From assembly GCA_963830485.1 (NCBI GenBank), contig CAWHNE010000015.1, positions 124,001-188,000 on the forward strand: a stretch of 64,000 bases of DNA, written 5' to 3'. Made by a program: the position numbers and the translations under genes. This document shows, one piece after another, positions 1 through 9,065 of this stretch. Every line of letters begins with the position of its first letter. The stretch's first letter is position 1. A model generated the notes under the pieces. It did no database searches. It was not told the DNA's origin and worked only from the letters and a program-made list of their open reading frames with translations. The DNA is from CAIWHR01 sp963830485. GTDB taxonomy: Bacteria > Pseudomonadota > Gammaproteobacteria > Burkholderiales > Casimicrobiaceae.

Positions 1-1
1 C

Positions 2-1291
2 AAGGCGCTGCTCGCGGAAAATTTCGACGCCGTCTTCATCGGCAGCGGCGCGCCGCGCGGACGCGACATCGACATCCCCGGTCGCCGCGAGGCCGCTGCG
101 CACGTCCACATCGGCATCGACTGGCTCGCGAGCGTCTCGTTCGGCCACACGACGTCGATCGGCAAGCGCGTCGTCGTGCTGGGCGGCGGCAACACGGCGA
201 TGGACTGCTGCCGCAGCTCGCGGCGCCTCGGCGGCGACGAAGTGAACGTCGTCGTGCGCTCGGGCTTCGACGAGATGAAGGCGTCGCCGTGGGAGAAGGA
301 GGATGCGATGCACGAGGGCATCCCGATCCACAACTGGCTCGTGCCGAAGGCGATCACGCACGACGGCGGAAAGCTGACCGGCGTCACGTTCGAGAAGGTG
401 GAGGCGAAGAAGGACGCGAAGGGCCGGCGGCAACTCGTGCCGACCGGAGAGCCGGATGTCCACTTCCCGTGCGACGACGTGCTCGTCGCGATCGGGCAGG
501 AAAACGCGTTCCCGTGGATCGAGCGCGACCTCGGCATCGAGTTCGACGGGAACGGGATGCCGGTCGTCGACGCGACGACCATGGCCTCGACGCGCGCCGG
601 CGTGTACTTCGGCGGCGACGCGGCGCTCGGGCCGAAGAACATCATCTGGGCGGTGGCCCACGGCCACGCCGCGGCGATCTCGATCGACCTGCAGTGCCGC
701 GGCGAGGACTTGGCCAAGCGTCCGCCGCCGTTGACGACGCTCATCTCGCAGAAGATGGGCATCCACGAGTGGAGCTACGACAACGCGATCGTGCCGGCGC
801 ACCGGTTCCGCGTCCCGCTGAAGGACACGAAGCTCGCGTTGAAGAGCATCAAGATCGAGGTCGAGCTGGGCTACGACCCGAAGCTCGCGTTCGCCGAGGC
901 GCAGCGCTGCCTCAACTGCGACGTGCAGACGGTGTTCACCGACCGGCTGTGCATCGAGTGCGACGCCTGCGTCGACATCTGCCCGATGGACTGCATCAAC
1001 TTCACGACCAACGGCGACGAGGCGGACCTGCGGCCGCGGCTGCGGGTGCCCGCCGAGGATCCGACGCAGGACCTCTACGTGTCGGGACCGTTGAAGACCG
1101 GGCGCGTGATGGTGAAGGACGAGGACGTCTGCCTGCACTGCGGGCTCTGCGCCGAGCGCTGCCCGACCGGCGCCTGGGACATGCAGAAGTTCCTGCTCGA
1201 CATCGCGCACGCGAGTGACCGCTGCCGTGCGCGTACGACAGCCCCCATCTACCAGCGCCCGGCCGCGCGGCCGATGGTCGCCGCGGAGTGA
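2..1291 (+). CDS. NAD(P)H:acceptor flavoprotein with two ferredoxin domains, GltD-like (5' partial)
   Basis: This is the electron-transfer subunit of a 2-oxoacid oxidoreductase. It should move electrons between NAD(P)H, FAD and iron-sulfur clusters in the cytoplasm. The frame is open from base 2, so the N-terminus with the first FAD motif lies outside the window. About 429 residues remain. A dinucleotide-binding glycine motif (VVLGGGNTAMD) sits near residue 58. The C-terminal third has two 4Fe-4S motifs: CIECDACVDICP near residue 317 and CLHCGLCAERCP near 377. The stop overlaps the GTG start of the alpha subunit (GTGA). A GltD-like subunit beside alpha and beta subunits resembles the KorC subunit of the 2-oxoglutarate:NADP+ oxidoreductase described in Azoarcus; the substrate here is inferred, not shown. 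Confidence 0.85.
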   Translation, partial: KALLAENFDAVFIGSGAPRGRDIDIPGRREAAAHVHIGIDWLASVSFGHTTSIGKRVVVLGGGNTAMDCCRSSRRLGGDEVNVVVRSGFDEMKASPWEKEDAMHEGIPIHNWLVPKAITHDGGKLTGVTFEKVEAKKDAKGRRQLVPTGEPDVHFPCDDVLVAIGQENAFPWIERDLGIEFDGNGMPVVDATTMASTRAGVYFGGDAALGPKNIIWAVAHGHAAAISIDLQCRGEDLAKRPPPLTTLISQKMGIHEWSYDNAIVPAHRFRVPLKDTKLALKSIKIEVELGYDPKLAFAEAQRCLNCDVQTVFTDRLCIECDACVDICPMDCINFTTNGDEADLRPRLRVPAEDPTQDLYVSGPLKTGRVMVKDEDVCLHCGLCAERCPTGAWDMQKFLLDIAHASDRCRARTTAPIYQRPAARPMVAAE

Positions 1292-3177
1292 CGATCGTGG
1301 ACGCCAAGGTCACCGCGACGCGCAGCAACGACTTCGTCGTCAAGTTCGCGAACGTCAACGGGTCGGGGTCGGCCTCCGCCAACGGTCTCTTCGCGCGGGC
1401 GATCCTGCGGATGGGCGTGCCGGTGTCGGCGCGCAACATCTTCCCGTCGAACATCCAGGGCCTGCCGACGTGGTACGAGGTGCGTGTCAGCGAGGCCGGG
1501 TGGCGCGGCCGCCGTGGGGGCGTCGACCTGATGGTCGCGATGAATCCGCAGACGTGGGACAAGGACTTGGCCGAGCTCGACGCCGGCGGCGTGCTGTTCT
1601 ACGACTCGACACGCCCGATCCCCCGCTCGCGGCTGCGCGACGACGTCACCGCGATCGGGATGCCGCTGACGGCCATCTGCAACGCCGAGTACACCGACGC
1701 GCGGCAGCGTCAGCTATTCAAGAACATCATCTACCTGGGCGCGCTCGCCGCGCTGGTCGACATCGACGTCGCCGAGATCGAAAAGCTGATCGCCGAGCAG
1801 TACAAGGGCAAGGAGAGCCTTCTCGAGCCGAACCGGAAGGCGCTGCGCATGGGCCGCGACTACGCGCTCGCGAACTTCGCCTGTCCGCTGCCCATCCGCG
1901 TGCGGCGAGCCAATGCCGTGGGCGACCGGATCTTCATCGACGGCAACAGCGCGGCGGCGCTGGGCTGCGTCTACGGCGGCGCGACCGTGTGCGCGTGGTA
2001 CCCGATCACGCCGTCGTCCTCGCTCGCCGAGGCGTTCCAGAAGCACTGCCGCAAACTCCGCGTCGACAAGGCCACCGGCAAGCACAAGTATGCGATCGTG
2101 CAGGCCGAGGATGAGCTCGCGTCGATCGGCATCGTGATCGGCGCCGCGTGGAACGGCGCACGCGCGTTCACGGCCACATCGGGGCCGGGCATCTCGCTGA
2201 TGCAGGAGTTCATCGGGCTCGCCTATTTCGCCGAGATCCCCGCGGTGCTGTTCGACATCCAGCGCGGCAGCCCGTCGACCGGGATGCCGACGCGCACGCA
2301 GCAGGCGGACCTGCTCTCGTGCGCGTACGCATCGCACGGCGACACGAAGCACGTGCTGCTGTTCCCCGAGGACCCGACCGAGTGCTTCACGATGGCGGCC
2401 GACGCGCTCGACCTCGCCGACCGGCTGCAGACGCCGATCTTCGTCCTGTCCGACCTCGACATCGGGATGCAGGATTGGCTGACCGCGCCGTTCGCGTGGG
2501 ACGACGCGCGCAAGCTCGACCGCGGCAAGGTGATGACGCGGGCCGAGCTCGACGCGGGCCGCGACTTCGGTCGCTACCTCGACGTCGACGGCGACGGGAT
2601 CGCGTATCGCACCTATCCGGCGACGCATCCGACGAAGGGCTCCTTCTTCACGCGCGGCACGAGCAAGGACCGCTACGCGCGCTATACCGAGGAAGGCACC
2701 GCCTACGTCGACAACATGCAGCGGCTCCTGCGCAAGTTCGAAACTGCGAAGTCGCTCGTCCCGGCGCCCCTGATCGAGAAGGCCGCGGCGCCGACGCGCG
2801 CCGGCGTGATCTGGTACGGCTCGACCGGCGCGGCGATGGCGGAATCGCTCGCGGCGCTCGCAGCGGACGGCATCCACCTCGACCAGATGCGCATTCGTGC
2901 GTTTCCGTTCGCGGACGCGGTTACCGAGTTCGTCGCCGCACATGACAAGGTCTTCGTCGTCGAGCAGAATCGCGACGCGCAGTTGAAGACGCTCTTGGTC
3001 AACGAGTGCGGCATCGATCCGGGCAAGCTGATCGCGGTCCTTCACTACGACGGCACCCCCATCACGGCCCGATTCATCATCGGCGAGATCGCCGAGAAGG
3101 CCGCCGTGTTCAACGTGAAGCCGCTGCGCGCGAAGGAGCGGGAAGCGGGCGCGCGCAGCCAGAAGGTGGGAGATTAA
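1288..3177 (+). CDS. 2-oxoacid:acceptor oxidoreductase, alpha subunit (fused gamma-alpha)
   Basis: Core subunit of a CoA-dependent 2-oxoacid oxidoreductase, which decarboxylates a 2-oxoacid to an acyl-CoA and reduces an iron-sulfur acceptor. At 629 residues it has the fused layout: a gamma domain over roughly residues 1-200, then an alpha (pyrimidine-binding) domain opening with YPITPSSSLAEAF near residue 238, followed by a conserved TSGPGISLM segment near 290. The GTG start overlaps the stop of the flavoprotein gene, so the two are translationally coupled. The beta subunit follows after a 132-bp gap holding a palindromic repeat. Substrate could be 2-oxoglutarate, pyruvate or an aryl-pyruvate; sequence reading alone does not decide. 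Confidence 0.88.
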   Translation: MTIVDAKVTATRSNDFVVKFANVNGSGSASANGLFARAILRMGVPVSARNIFPSNIQGLPTWYEVRVSEAGWRGRRGGVDLMVAMNPQTWDKDLAELDAGGVLFYDSTRPIPRSRLRDDVTAIGMPLTAICNAEYTDARQRQLFKNIIYLGALAALVDIDVAEIEKLIAEQYKGKESLLEPNRKALRMGRDYALANFACPLPIRVRRANAVGDRIFIDGNSAAALGCVYGGATVCAWYPITPSSSLAEAFQKHCRKLRVDKATGKHKYAIVQAEDELASIGIVIGAAWNGARAFTATSGPGISLMQEFIGLAYFAEIPAVLFDIQRGSPSTGMPTRTQQADLLSCAYASHGDTKHVLLFPEDPTECFTMAADALDLADRLQTPIFVLSDLDIGMQDWLTAPFAWDDARKLDRGKVMTRAELDAGRDFGRYLDVDGDGIAYRTYPATHPTKGSFFTRGTSKDRYARYTEEGTAYVDNMQRLLRKFETAKSLVPAPLIEKAAAPTRAGVIWYGSTGAAMAESLAALAADGIHLDQMRIRAFPFADAVTEFVAAHDKVFVVEQNRDAQLKTLLVNECGIDPGKLIAVLHYDGTPITARFIIGEIAEKAAVFNVKPLRAKEREAGARSQKVGD

Positions 3178-3195
3178 CGAAATGCTGACGACAAG

Positions 3196-3296
3196 AAGCC
3201 GTCGTCCCCGCGAAGGCGGGGACCCAGCGACTTTCGTTGATCAGAGCATGAACGCGTCCAAACGACACTGGGTTCCCGCGTTCGCGGGAACGACGA
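3196..3296. repeat. Palindromic extragenic repeat pair between kor-like alpha and beta genes
   Basis: Two GC-rich hairpins lie in opposite orientation. The left one contains TCCCCGCGAAGGCGGGGA and the right one TTCCCGCGTTCGCGGGAA. Each is followed or preceded by a CCCAG/CTGGG-like border, and the two are separated by about 45 bp. In translation such repeats give the familiar WVPAFAGTT peptide seen in many proteobacterial shadow frames. The pair sits in the 132-bp gap inside an operon, so it could stabilise mRNA or partly terminate transcription. This is a dispersed repeat class, not a gene. Confidence 0.75.
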
Positions 3297-3309
3297 ACGA
3301 AGGTATTGC

Positions 3310-4365
3310 ATGACCTTTCTCGCGAAGCCGAAGCTGCACCATCCCGACCTGCCGAGGAACGCGCTCGGCTACACGCGCCGCGACTACGAGGGCGCGATCT
3401 CGACGTTGTGCGCCGGCTGCGGGCACGACTCGATCTCGGCGGCGATCGTCCAGGCATTCTTCAACCTCGACGTCGAGCCGCACCGCGTGGCGAAGCTCTC
3501 CGGGATCGGCTGCTCGTCGAAGACGCCGACCTACTTCCTCGGCAACTCGCACGGCTTCAACAGCGTGCACGGCCGGATGCCCTCGGTGCTGACGGGCGCG
3601 AACCTCGCGAACCGCGATCTCATCTACCTCGGCGTGTCCGGCGACGGCGACTCGGCGTCCATCGGCATCGGCCAGTTCATGCACGTGCTGCGGCGCGGCG
3701 TGAACATGGTCTACATCGTCGAGAACAACGGCGTCTACGGTCTCACCAAGGGCCAGTTCTCGGCCACCGCGGACAAGGGCTCGCGGGCCAAGCGCGGCGC
3801 GGTCAACAACGACGAGCCGATCGACATGGTGATGCTCGCGCTGCAGATGGGCGCCACGTTCGTCGCGCGCGCGTTCTCCGGGGACAAGGAGCAGCTCGTG
3901 CCGCTGATCGAGGCGGCGGTGCTGCACAAGGGCGCGGCGTTCATCGACATCGTCTCGCCGTGCGTCGCGTTCAACAATCATCCCGGGTCGACCAAGAGCT
4001 ACGACTACGTGCGCGAGCACAACGAGGCGGTCAACTTCCTCGACGTGATGGTGCCGCGCGAGCCGATCGCGGCCGAGGTTCCCGCCGGCGGCGTGCGCGA
4101 CATCGTGCTGCACGACGGCAGCACGGTCCGGCTGCGCAAGGTGCACCCCGAGTTCGATCCGTCGAACAAGATCGCGGCGATGAACTACCTGCAGGAGCGT
4201 CACGCGGCGGGTGAGATCGTCACCGGACTCCTCTATGCGCAGCCCGACGCGCACGACCTGCACGACGCGCAGGAGACGGTCGAAGCGCCGCTGAACGCGC
4301 TCGCCGACGTCGATCTGGTGCCCGGCAGCGCGGCGCTCGCCGCGTTCAACGCGAGCCTGCGTTAG
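3310..4365 (+). CDS. 2-oxoacid:acceptor oxidoreductase, beta subunit
   Basis: Thiamine-diphosphate-binding subunit of the same enzyme as the two preceding genes. The 351-residue length is normal for beta subunits. An N-terminal CAGCGHDS motif (about residues 34-41) and GIGCSSKTP near 68 supply the conserved cysteines that ligate the internal 4Fe-4S cluster in this family. GDGDSASIGIGQF near residue 111 is the TPP/Mg2+ motif, followed by an ENNGVYGLTKGQ segment typical of the beta subunit. The ATG is preceded by a GAAGGT ribosome-binding site. Last gene of the operon, and complete. Confidence 0.9.
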   Translation: MTFLAKPKLHHPDLPRNALGYTRRDYEGAISTLCAGCGHDSISAAIVQAFFNLDVEPHRVAKLSGIGCSSKTPTYFLGNSHGFNSVHGRMPSVLTGANLANRDLIYLGVSGDGDSASIGIGQFMHVLRRGVNMVYIVENNGVYGLTKGQFSATADKGSRAKRGAVNNDEPIDMVMLALQMGATFVARAFSGDKEQLVPLIEAAVLHKGAAFIDIVSPCVAFNNHPGSTKSYDYVREHNEAVNFLDVMVPREPIAAEVPAGGVRDIVLHDGSTVRLRKVHPEFDPSNKIAAMNYLQERHAAGEIVTGLLYAQPDAHDLHDAQETVEAPLNALADVDLVPGSAALAAFNASLR

Positions 4366-4501
4366 TTGTCGCGATTGACCGACCGTCGGCGCGCCGCGGC
4401 CGAACCTCCGGCGCGTTGAGCGTCAGGCAGACACCGGCAGGTGGCGTTGACGCCGCTTGCGCATCTATGGGATCCAGGAACGCTCCGGAGCAGCATGCGC
4501 C

Positions 4502-4843
4502 ATGAAACCGGTGCGGTTCCTTGGTCATTCGGTTCGGTGCTGCGCACCGGGAGTATTTCCGCGTGGAGGCGAGGCAAGACGGCGGCTATCAGCTCGCAAG
4601 GTGCGAGCGGCGAGTCTGCAGCCTGACGATTTCACGCCGAGGCCGACGATCGGCGCCGAGCGGGGTCGAGGTAGATTCGGAGACGTGACGACTCAGGGCC
4701 GTATCACGTGAGCAATGACCGGCGCGGCTCGCCGATCGTCGGAGTACGTGCTGCACGCGTTCACAAGAACACCAGTGCCGTCGACGCGAGATATCGAGGT
4801 TGCGCAGGCCCGATTCGGGCAAGTGACGAGGGATCGAAGATGA
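4502..4843 (+). pseudogene. Decayed HigB/RelE-like (Gp49-type) toxin
   Basis: Fragments of one small protein appear in order but in different frames: an ATG start with KPVRFLGHS at 4502, then VEARQDGGYQLAR from 4563 in another frame, then QPDDFTPRPTIGA from 4619, then YVLHAFTRTPVPSTRDIEVA from 4745 to a TGA at 4841. This order and the typical length (about 110 residues) match phage-derived Gp49/HigB-like ribonuclease toxins. The reconstructed stop overlaps the start of the antitoxin relic as ATGA, the usual coupling. At least two frame changes and an internal stop near 4708 make it non-functional as it stands. The assignment is by motif recall. Confidence 0.7.
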
Positions 4844-5120
4844 GAACGACAGTCAACGCAAGCGTCTGGGACGCAATCGTCGAAGTACGCCGGAGCAGGC
4901 GGCGAACCTTCGCGCAGCGCCGAGCTGATGCAGCAGATCGCGGCCATTGTGAAAGAGAATCACTGGACACAAACCGAAGCCGCTCGGCACTGCGGAATCA
5001 CTCAACCGCGCATGAATGACCTGCTGCGGGGCCGCGTCTCTCGCTTCTCGCTCGACGCGCTGGTCAATATCGCCACGGCGATCGGTCCGCAGAGTTCACG
5101 TGGAGCTGGAACCCGCCTGA
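4840..5120 (+). pseudogene. Decayed XRE-family antitoxin (HigA-like)
   Basis: The partner of the toxin relic. Segments in order: MRTTVNASVWDAI from 4840; TPEQAANLRA from 4887 in a second frame; AELMQQIAAIVKENHWTQTE from 4919 in a third, running through ARHCGITQPRMNDLLRGRVS and LDALVNIATAIG; finally RRVHVELEPA ending at a TGA at 5118 in yet another frame. The central part is a clear helix-turn-helix of the XRE class. Three frame changes in about 280 bases disrupt it. A 98-residue open frame from 4928 to 5224 retains the DNA-binding helices and could in principle still be translated, but its tail beyond 5090 is out of frame and not conserved-looking. Confidence 0.72.
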
Positions 5121-5233
5121 CGTTATCGGACTCACTTGCTGTCACGTATTCCCTTTCAAGACCTCTGCGGCGCGAGCCGCATCATGGTAGCGACGGGTCG
5201 GACGTGACGCTCTTGGCGGAGTAGAATCGCCGC

Positions 5234-7192
5234 ATGCGGGCTTTCTGGACCATTCTCGGAATCGCGGGCGGCCTCGTGCTGCTCGTGCTCGTCGCCGTCG
5301 CGATCGCCGTCTGGACCGTCGACGTCAACCAGTTCGTCGCGCCCGTCCAGAAGAAGGTGAAGGAAGCGACCGGCCGCGATGTCGCGATCGGCGGCGGCGT
5401 CAAGCTCTCGCTCGGTCTCGAGCCCAAGGTCGTGTTCGACGACGTCCACTTCGGCAACGCGCCGTGGGCGAAGGACAAGGACTTCGCCTCCGTCAAGCAT
5501 GTCGAGGCCGAAGTCGCGCTCCTGCCGCTCCTGCGGCGACGCTTCGAGGTGGTCCGGCTCAATCTCGTCGATCCGGTGATTTCGCTCGAGACCGGCGCCG
5601 GCGGCAAGGCGAACTGGGACTTCGGGACCGGCCTCCCCGCGGGGCCGCCGGGTGCGGCGAGCGCCGGCGCCGCGTCGTTGCTGGCGTCGTTCGGCATCGG
5701 ACAGGTCGAGATCGAGAACGGCACCGTGACCTACCGCGACGACGCGTCGGGCAGTGTCACGCGCGTCGTGATCGAGCGCTTCGCCGCGCAGGCGCGCACG
5801 CCGACCTCGCCGATCAATGCCGAGTTTCGCGGCAAGGTGGACGACATCCCGATTTCGCTTTCCGGCAACCTCGGGCCGCTCGATGCTCTGCTCGCACGGC
5901 GCTCGCCGTATCCGGTGACGGTCGAAGGGCAGGTCGCCGGGCGGAAGACGAACCTCGGCGCGAAGCTGCAGTTCTCCGAGGACGCGACGAAGCTGGAGGA
6001 CCTTGCCGTCGGATTCGGGTCGAGCAAGGCGACAGGCGAGGCTACCGTGGCCGGCGCCGGAAAGCGCAGGAAAGTGACGCTGCGGCTGTCGGCGCCGTCA
6101 GTCGAATTGGCCGACCTGAAGCTGCCCGTGCCCTCCGCCAAGGCTGCCGTGCCTGCCGCGAAGCCGCCGGAAGGGGCGAAGAAGGGGTGGATCTTCTCCG
6201 ACGAGCCGATCTCGTTCGCCGGGCTCGCGGGCACCGACGTGGACGGCGACGTCACGATCGGCGAGTTGAAGCTCAATGACGGGCGCAAGCTCACCGACGT
6301 CCGCGCGCATTTCACCCTGAAGGACGCGCGCCTCGACGCCTCCGACTTGCAGGCGAAGACGATGGGCGGCGCCGTGCACGGCTCGCTCAAGGTCGACGCG
6401 ACGTATCCGTCCGAGCCGACCCTCGCGCTCAGCGCGCAGGCGAACGGTCTCGAGCTCTCGCAACTGCTCGCCGCGGGCGGCTCGCCACGGCAGGTCAAGG
6501 GCGGCAAGACCGACGTGACGGTCAACGTGACCACGCGCGGCACGACGGAGCGGCAGTGGGCACGCAATGCGAGCGGCAACGTGCTGGCGGTGGTCGGGCC
6601 CGCGAGCGTCGCCAATTCGAAGGAGACGGAGTCGGACCTGGGCAAGATCGCGCAGGCGGTCAATCCGTTTCGTGGCGCCCAAGCGGAGACCGAGCTCAAG
6701 TGCGTCGTCGTCCGGCTGCCGCTGCACGACGGGATCGCGCACGTCAACAATTCGATCGCCGCCGAGACGCGCGAGCTCGGCGTGCTCGCGAGCGGCACGA
6801 TCGATCTGCGCAACGAGACGCTCGATCTTGCGATCACGCCTCGCACGCGGGTCGCGCTGCCAGTCGACCTGGGGCAGGTGGCCTCGCTCGTGCGCGTGCG
6901 GGGGTCGCTGGCATCGCCCTCCGTCGCCGTGGACGCCCAGGCGGCCGCCGCTACGATCGCGCAGATCGGCGCCGCCGCGGCCAGTGGCAAGGGAGGGCTA
7001 GCCGCGCTCAGCGGTGCGCTCGCGGCTAAGCCGGCCGCGACCGGCGGCCCCGATCCCTGCGACGTGGCCCTGGGGCGCGCCCCGGCCGCCGCCGCGACCG
7101 CTCCGGCCACCGCCCCGGCGGCGGGAGCTCAGCGCCTGCCTACGAACCAGGACGAGCTCAACAAGGCGCTCGGCAAGCTGTTTGGCCGGTGA
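5234..7192 (+). CDS. AsmA family protein
   Basis: A 652-residue protein with an N-terminal signal-anchor (hydrophobic residues about 7-27) and a long periplasmic part. The start region (VDVNQFVAPVQKKVKEATGR, residues 33-52) and the following repeated beta-strand pattern are typical of AsmA/TamB-like proteins, which span from the inner membrane toward the outer membrane and are linked to lipid transport and outer-membrane assembly. The C-terminal AsmA-like segment (DLAITPRTRVALP near residue 533) is followed by an Ala-rich low-complexity tail. It stands alone between the toxin-antitoxin relic and the metal-efflux cluster. Confidence 0.85.
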   Translation: MRAFWTILGIAGGLVLLVLVAVAIAVWTVDVNQFVAPVQKKVKEATGRDVAIGGGVKLSLGLEPKVVFDDVHFGNAPWAKDKDFASVKHVEAEVALLPLLRRRFEVVRLNLVDPVISLETGAGGKANWDFGTGLPAGPPGAASAGAASLLASFGIGQVEIENGTVTYRDDASGSVTRVVIERFAAQARTPTSPINAEFRGKVDDIPISLSGNLGPLDALLARRSPYPVTVEGQVAGRKTNLGAKLQFSEDATKLEDLAVGFGSSKATGEATVAGAGKRRKVTLRLSAPSVELADLKLPVPSAKAAVPAAKPPEGAKKGWIFSDEPISFAGLAGTDVDGDVTIGELKLNDGRKLTDVRAHFTLKDARLDASDLQAKTMGGAVHGSLKVDATYPSEPTLALSAQANGLELSQLLAAGGSPRQVKGGKTDVTVNVTTRGTTERQWARNASGNVLAVVGPASVANSKETESDLGKIAQAVNPFRGAQAETELKCVVVRLPLHDGIAHVNNSIAAETRELGVLASGTIDLRNETLDLAITPRTRVALPVDLGQVASLVRVRGSLASPSVAVDAQAAAATIAQIGAAAASGKGGLAALSGALAAKPAATGGPDPCDVALGRAPAAAATAPATAPAAGAQRLPTNQDELNKALGKLFGR

Positions 7193-7280
7193 CAGCTCCG
7201 GTTGGCGGCCGTCCGGCCGCCTGTTGACGCCGATCAAGCCGCCGGGCCGCCCCCGTGCGTAACATCCGGCGTAACATCGA

Positions 7281-7691
7281 ATGACGGTCATGACCCGCTC
7301 GCGTCGCCGCCTCGCCGCGTGGTTCGGCATCCTGGGCATCGCTTTCGCCCAGGTCGCCGTGACCGCGCATGCGTGCCTCACCGGCGCACCGGTGAACGCG
7401 TCGGCCGCTCGCGCGGTTGCGATGGCGCACGAGGGCCACTGTGCCGGCGTGCAAGGCACGGCACCGTCGGCACCACTCGCGCCGATTGCGAACGCATGCG
7501 AGGTGCAGTGCACGGACGGCGCGCCGTCCGCTGCGGCGCCGGACCTGCCGCCCGTGGCACTCGCCGTGTTGCCGGTCGCACCTGCGCCGGTGACGATGAC
7601 GTCGACGGAACATTCCTGGGACCGCACGTGGCTGGCCGCGACCAGCGCCCAGCCGCCGCCTCTGCTGCAGTTCGGCCGCCTCCTCATCTGA
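7281..7691 (+). CDS. Small secreted four-Cys protein upstream of the Cu/Ag efflux operon
   Basis: 136 residues, family not recognised. A hydrophobic stretch (about residues 12-29, AWFGILGIAFAQVAVTA) followed by HAC suggests a signal peptide. The mature part has four cysteines (HAC, GHC, NAC, VQC) and two His-containing segments, then a Pro/Ala-rich linker and a conserved-looking C-terminus. It lies 69 bp before the TolC-like gene, in the same direction, so it probably belongs to the metal-resistance transcription unit. A role as a periplasmic metal-binding protein is an inference from Cys content and position. The start at 7281 has an in-frame ATG alternative at 7290. Confidence 0.6.
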   Translation: MTVMTRSRRRLAAWFGILGIAFAQVAVTAHACLTGAPVNASAARAVAMAHEGHCAGVQGTAPSAPLAPIANACEVQCTDGAPSAAAPDLPPVALAVLPVAPAPVTMTSTEHSWDRTWLAATSAQPPPLLQFGRLLI

Positions 7692-7760
7692 TCTCCACGT
7701 CCGCTTGACGCGGGCGCGCGTGTTGCGCGCCTGCGGATCCAACGCGTTCGTGGAGGTCGC

Positions 7761-9065
7761 ATGCCGTCATTCCCGCTCTTGCCCCGGGCCGCCTTCGGGG
7801 CCCCCGGATCGCTCCGGGCTCACCGCTTCGCGCTGCCCCTTGTCGTCGCGATAGCGCTCGCCTGGCCGTCTTCGGGCGCGGCCGAGCCGCCGCTCTCGCT
7901 CGCCGAAGCGCTGAAGATCGCCGTCGCGCGCTCGCAGCAGATCGTCTCGCAGCGCGCGATGGTCGACGCGGCCCGCGAAATGTCGGTCGCCGGCGGCGAG
8001 CTGCCCGATCCGAAGTTGAAGGTCGGCGTCGAGAACGTGCCGACCGAAGGCGCCGACGCCTGGTCGCTCACGCGCGACTTCATGACGATGTCGAAGATCG
8101 GCGTGATGCAGGAGTTTCCGCGCGCCGAGAAGCGCCGCCTCAAGAGCGAGCGTGCGCAGCGCGACGCGGAGCGAGGCGCGGTGGCCGTCGAATCGGCGAC
8201 GCTCGCCGTCGAGCGCGACGCCGCGACCGCGTGGCTCATGCGCCGCTACGCTGCCGACGCCGAGCGCGTGATCGGCGCGCAGATCGCGGAAGCCGAGCTC
8301 GCGGCGACGACGGTCATGGCCGCATATCGCGCCGGCAAGGCGCCGCAGAGCGAGCTGATCGCCGCGCAGAGCATGGTGGTCGAGCTCAGGAACCGGGCGA
8401 CGGAAGCCTCGGCCCAGGCGCGGCGCGCGCGGATCGCGCTGGCGCGCTACATCGGCGTCGAGGCGGAGCGCCCGCCGGGCGACGTGCCTGATCTCGCGCG
8501 GTTGCCCGACGACACGCGCCTCGCCGATCTCGACCTCCAGCCGGAGGTGCGACTCGCCCAGGCCCAGGAGTCGATCGCCGCGACCGAGGCCGAGCTCGCG
8601 GGCGCGGCGAAGCGGCCGGACTGGAGCGCCGAGGTGAGCTACGCCGTCCGCGGCTCGCCGTACTCGAACATGGTGTCGCTGATGTTCACGATCGACCTCC
8701 CGTGGTCGCCCGGCACGCGGCAGGACCGCGAGCACGCGGCGAAGCTCAAGGAGCGGGACGCCGCGCGCGCGATGCTCGAGGACGCGCGGCGGATGCGCAG
8801 CGCCGAGGTCCAGTCGATGCAGGTCGAATGGCAGTCGGCGCGCGCACAGGCGCAGCGCATCCGGACGGAGCTTCTGCCGCTCACCGTGCAGCGCCGAGAA
8901 GCCGCGCTCGCGGCGTATCGCGGTGGCACAGGGTCGCTCACGGCGGTGCTCGACGCGCGCCGCGCCGAGCTCGACGCCGAGCTCGCGCTCATTAATCAGG
9001 ACCAGGCGGTCGCGAAGGCCTGGGCTTTTCTCAATTTCGTCGTGCCGGGCACGGAGGGATCATGA
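7761..9065 (+). CDS. TolC-family outer-membrane channel of heavy-metal RND efflux (CusC/CzcC-like)
   Basis: 434 residues with an N-terminal signal sequence and the two-fold repeated helical pattern of outer-membrane efflux proteins. LSLAEALKIAVARSQQI near residue 45 and QAQESIAATEAELAGAAKRP near 275 mark the start of each repeat. Long charged coiled-coil helices lie between them. It forms the outer-membrane exit duct for the adaptor and pump encoded immediately downstream. Its TGA overlaps the ATG of the adaptor gene (ATGA at 9062), indicating translational coupling. Confidence 0.88.
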   Translation: MPSFPLLPRAAFGAPGSLRAHRFALPLVVAIALAWPSSGAAEPPLSLAEALKIAVARSQQIVSQRAMVDAAREMSVAGGELPDPKLKVGVENVPTEGADAWSLTRDFMTMSKIGVMQEFPRAEKRRLKSERAQRDAERGAVAVESATLAVERDAATAWLMRRYAADAERVIGAQIAEAELAATTVMAAYRAGKAPQSELIAAQSMVVELRNRATEASAQARRARIALARYIGVEAERPPGDVPDLARLPDDTRLADLDLQPEVRLAQAQESIAATEAELAGAAKRPDWSAEVSYAVRGSPYSNMVSLMFTIDLPWSPGTRQDREHAAKLKERDAARAMLEDARRMRSAEVQSMQVEWQSARAQAQRIRTELLPLTVQRREAALAAYRGGTGSLTAVLDARRAELDAELALINQDQAVAKAWAFLNFVVPGTEGS

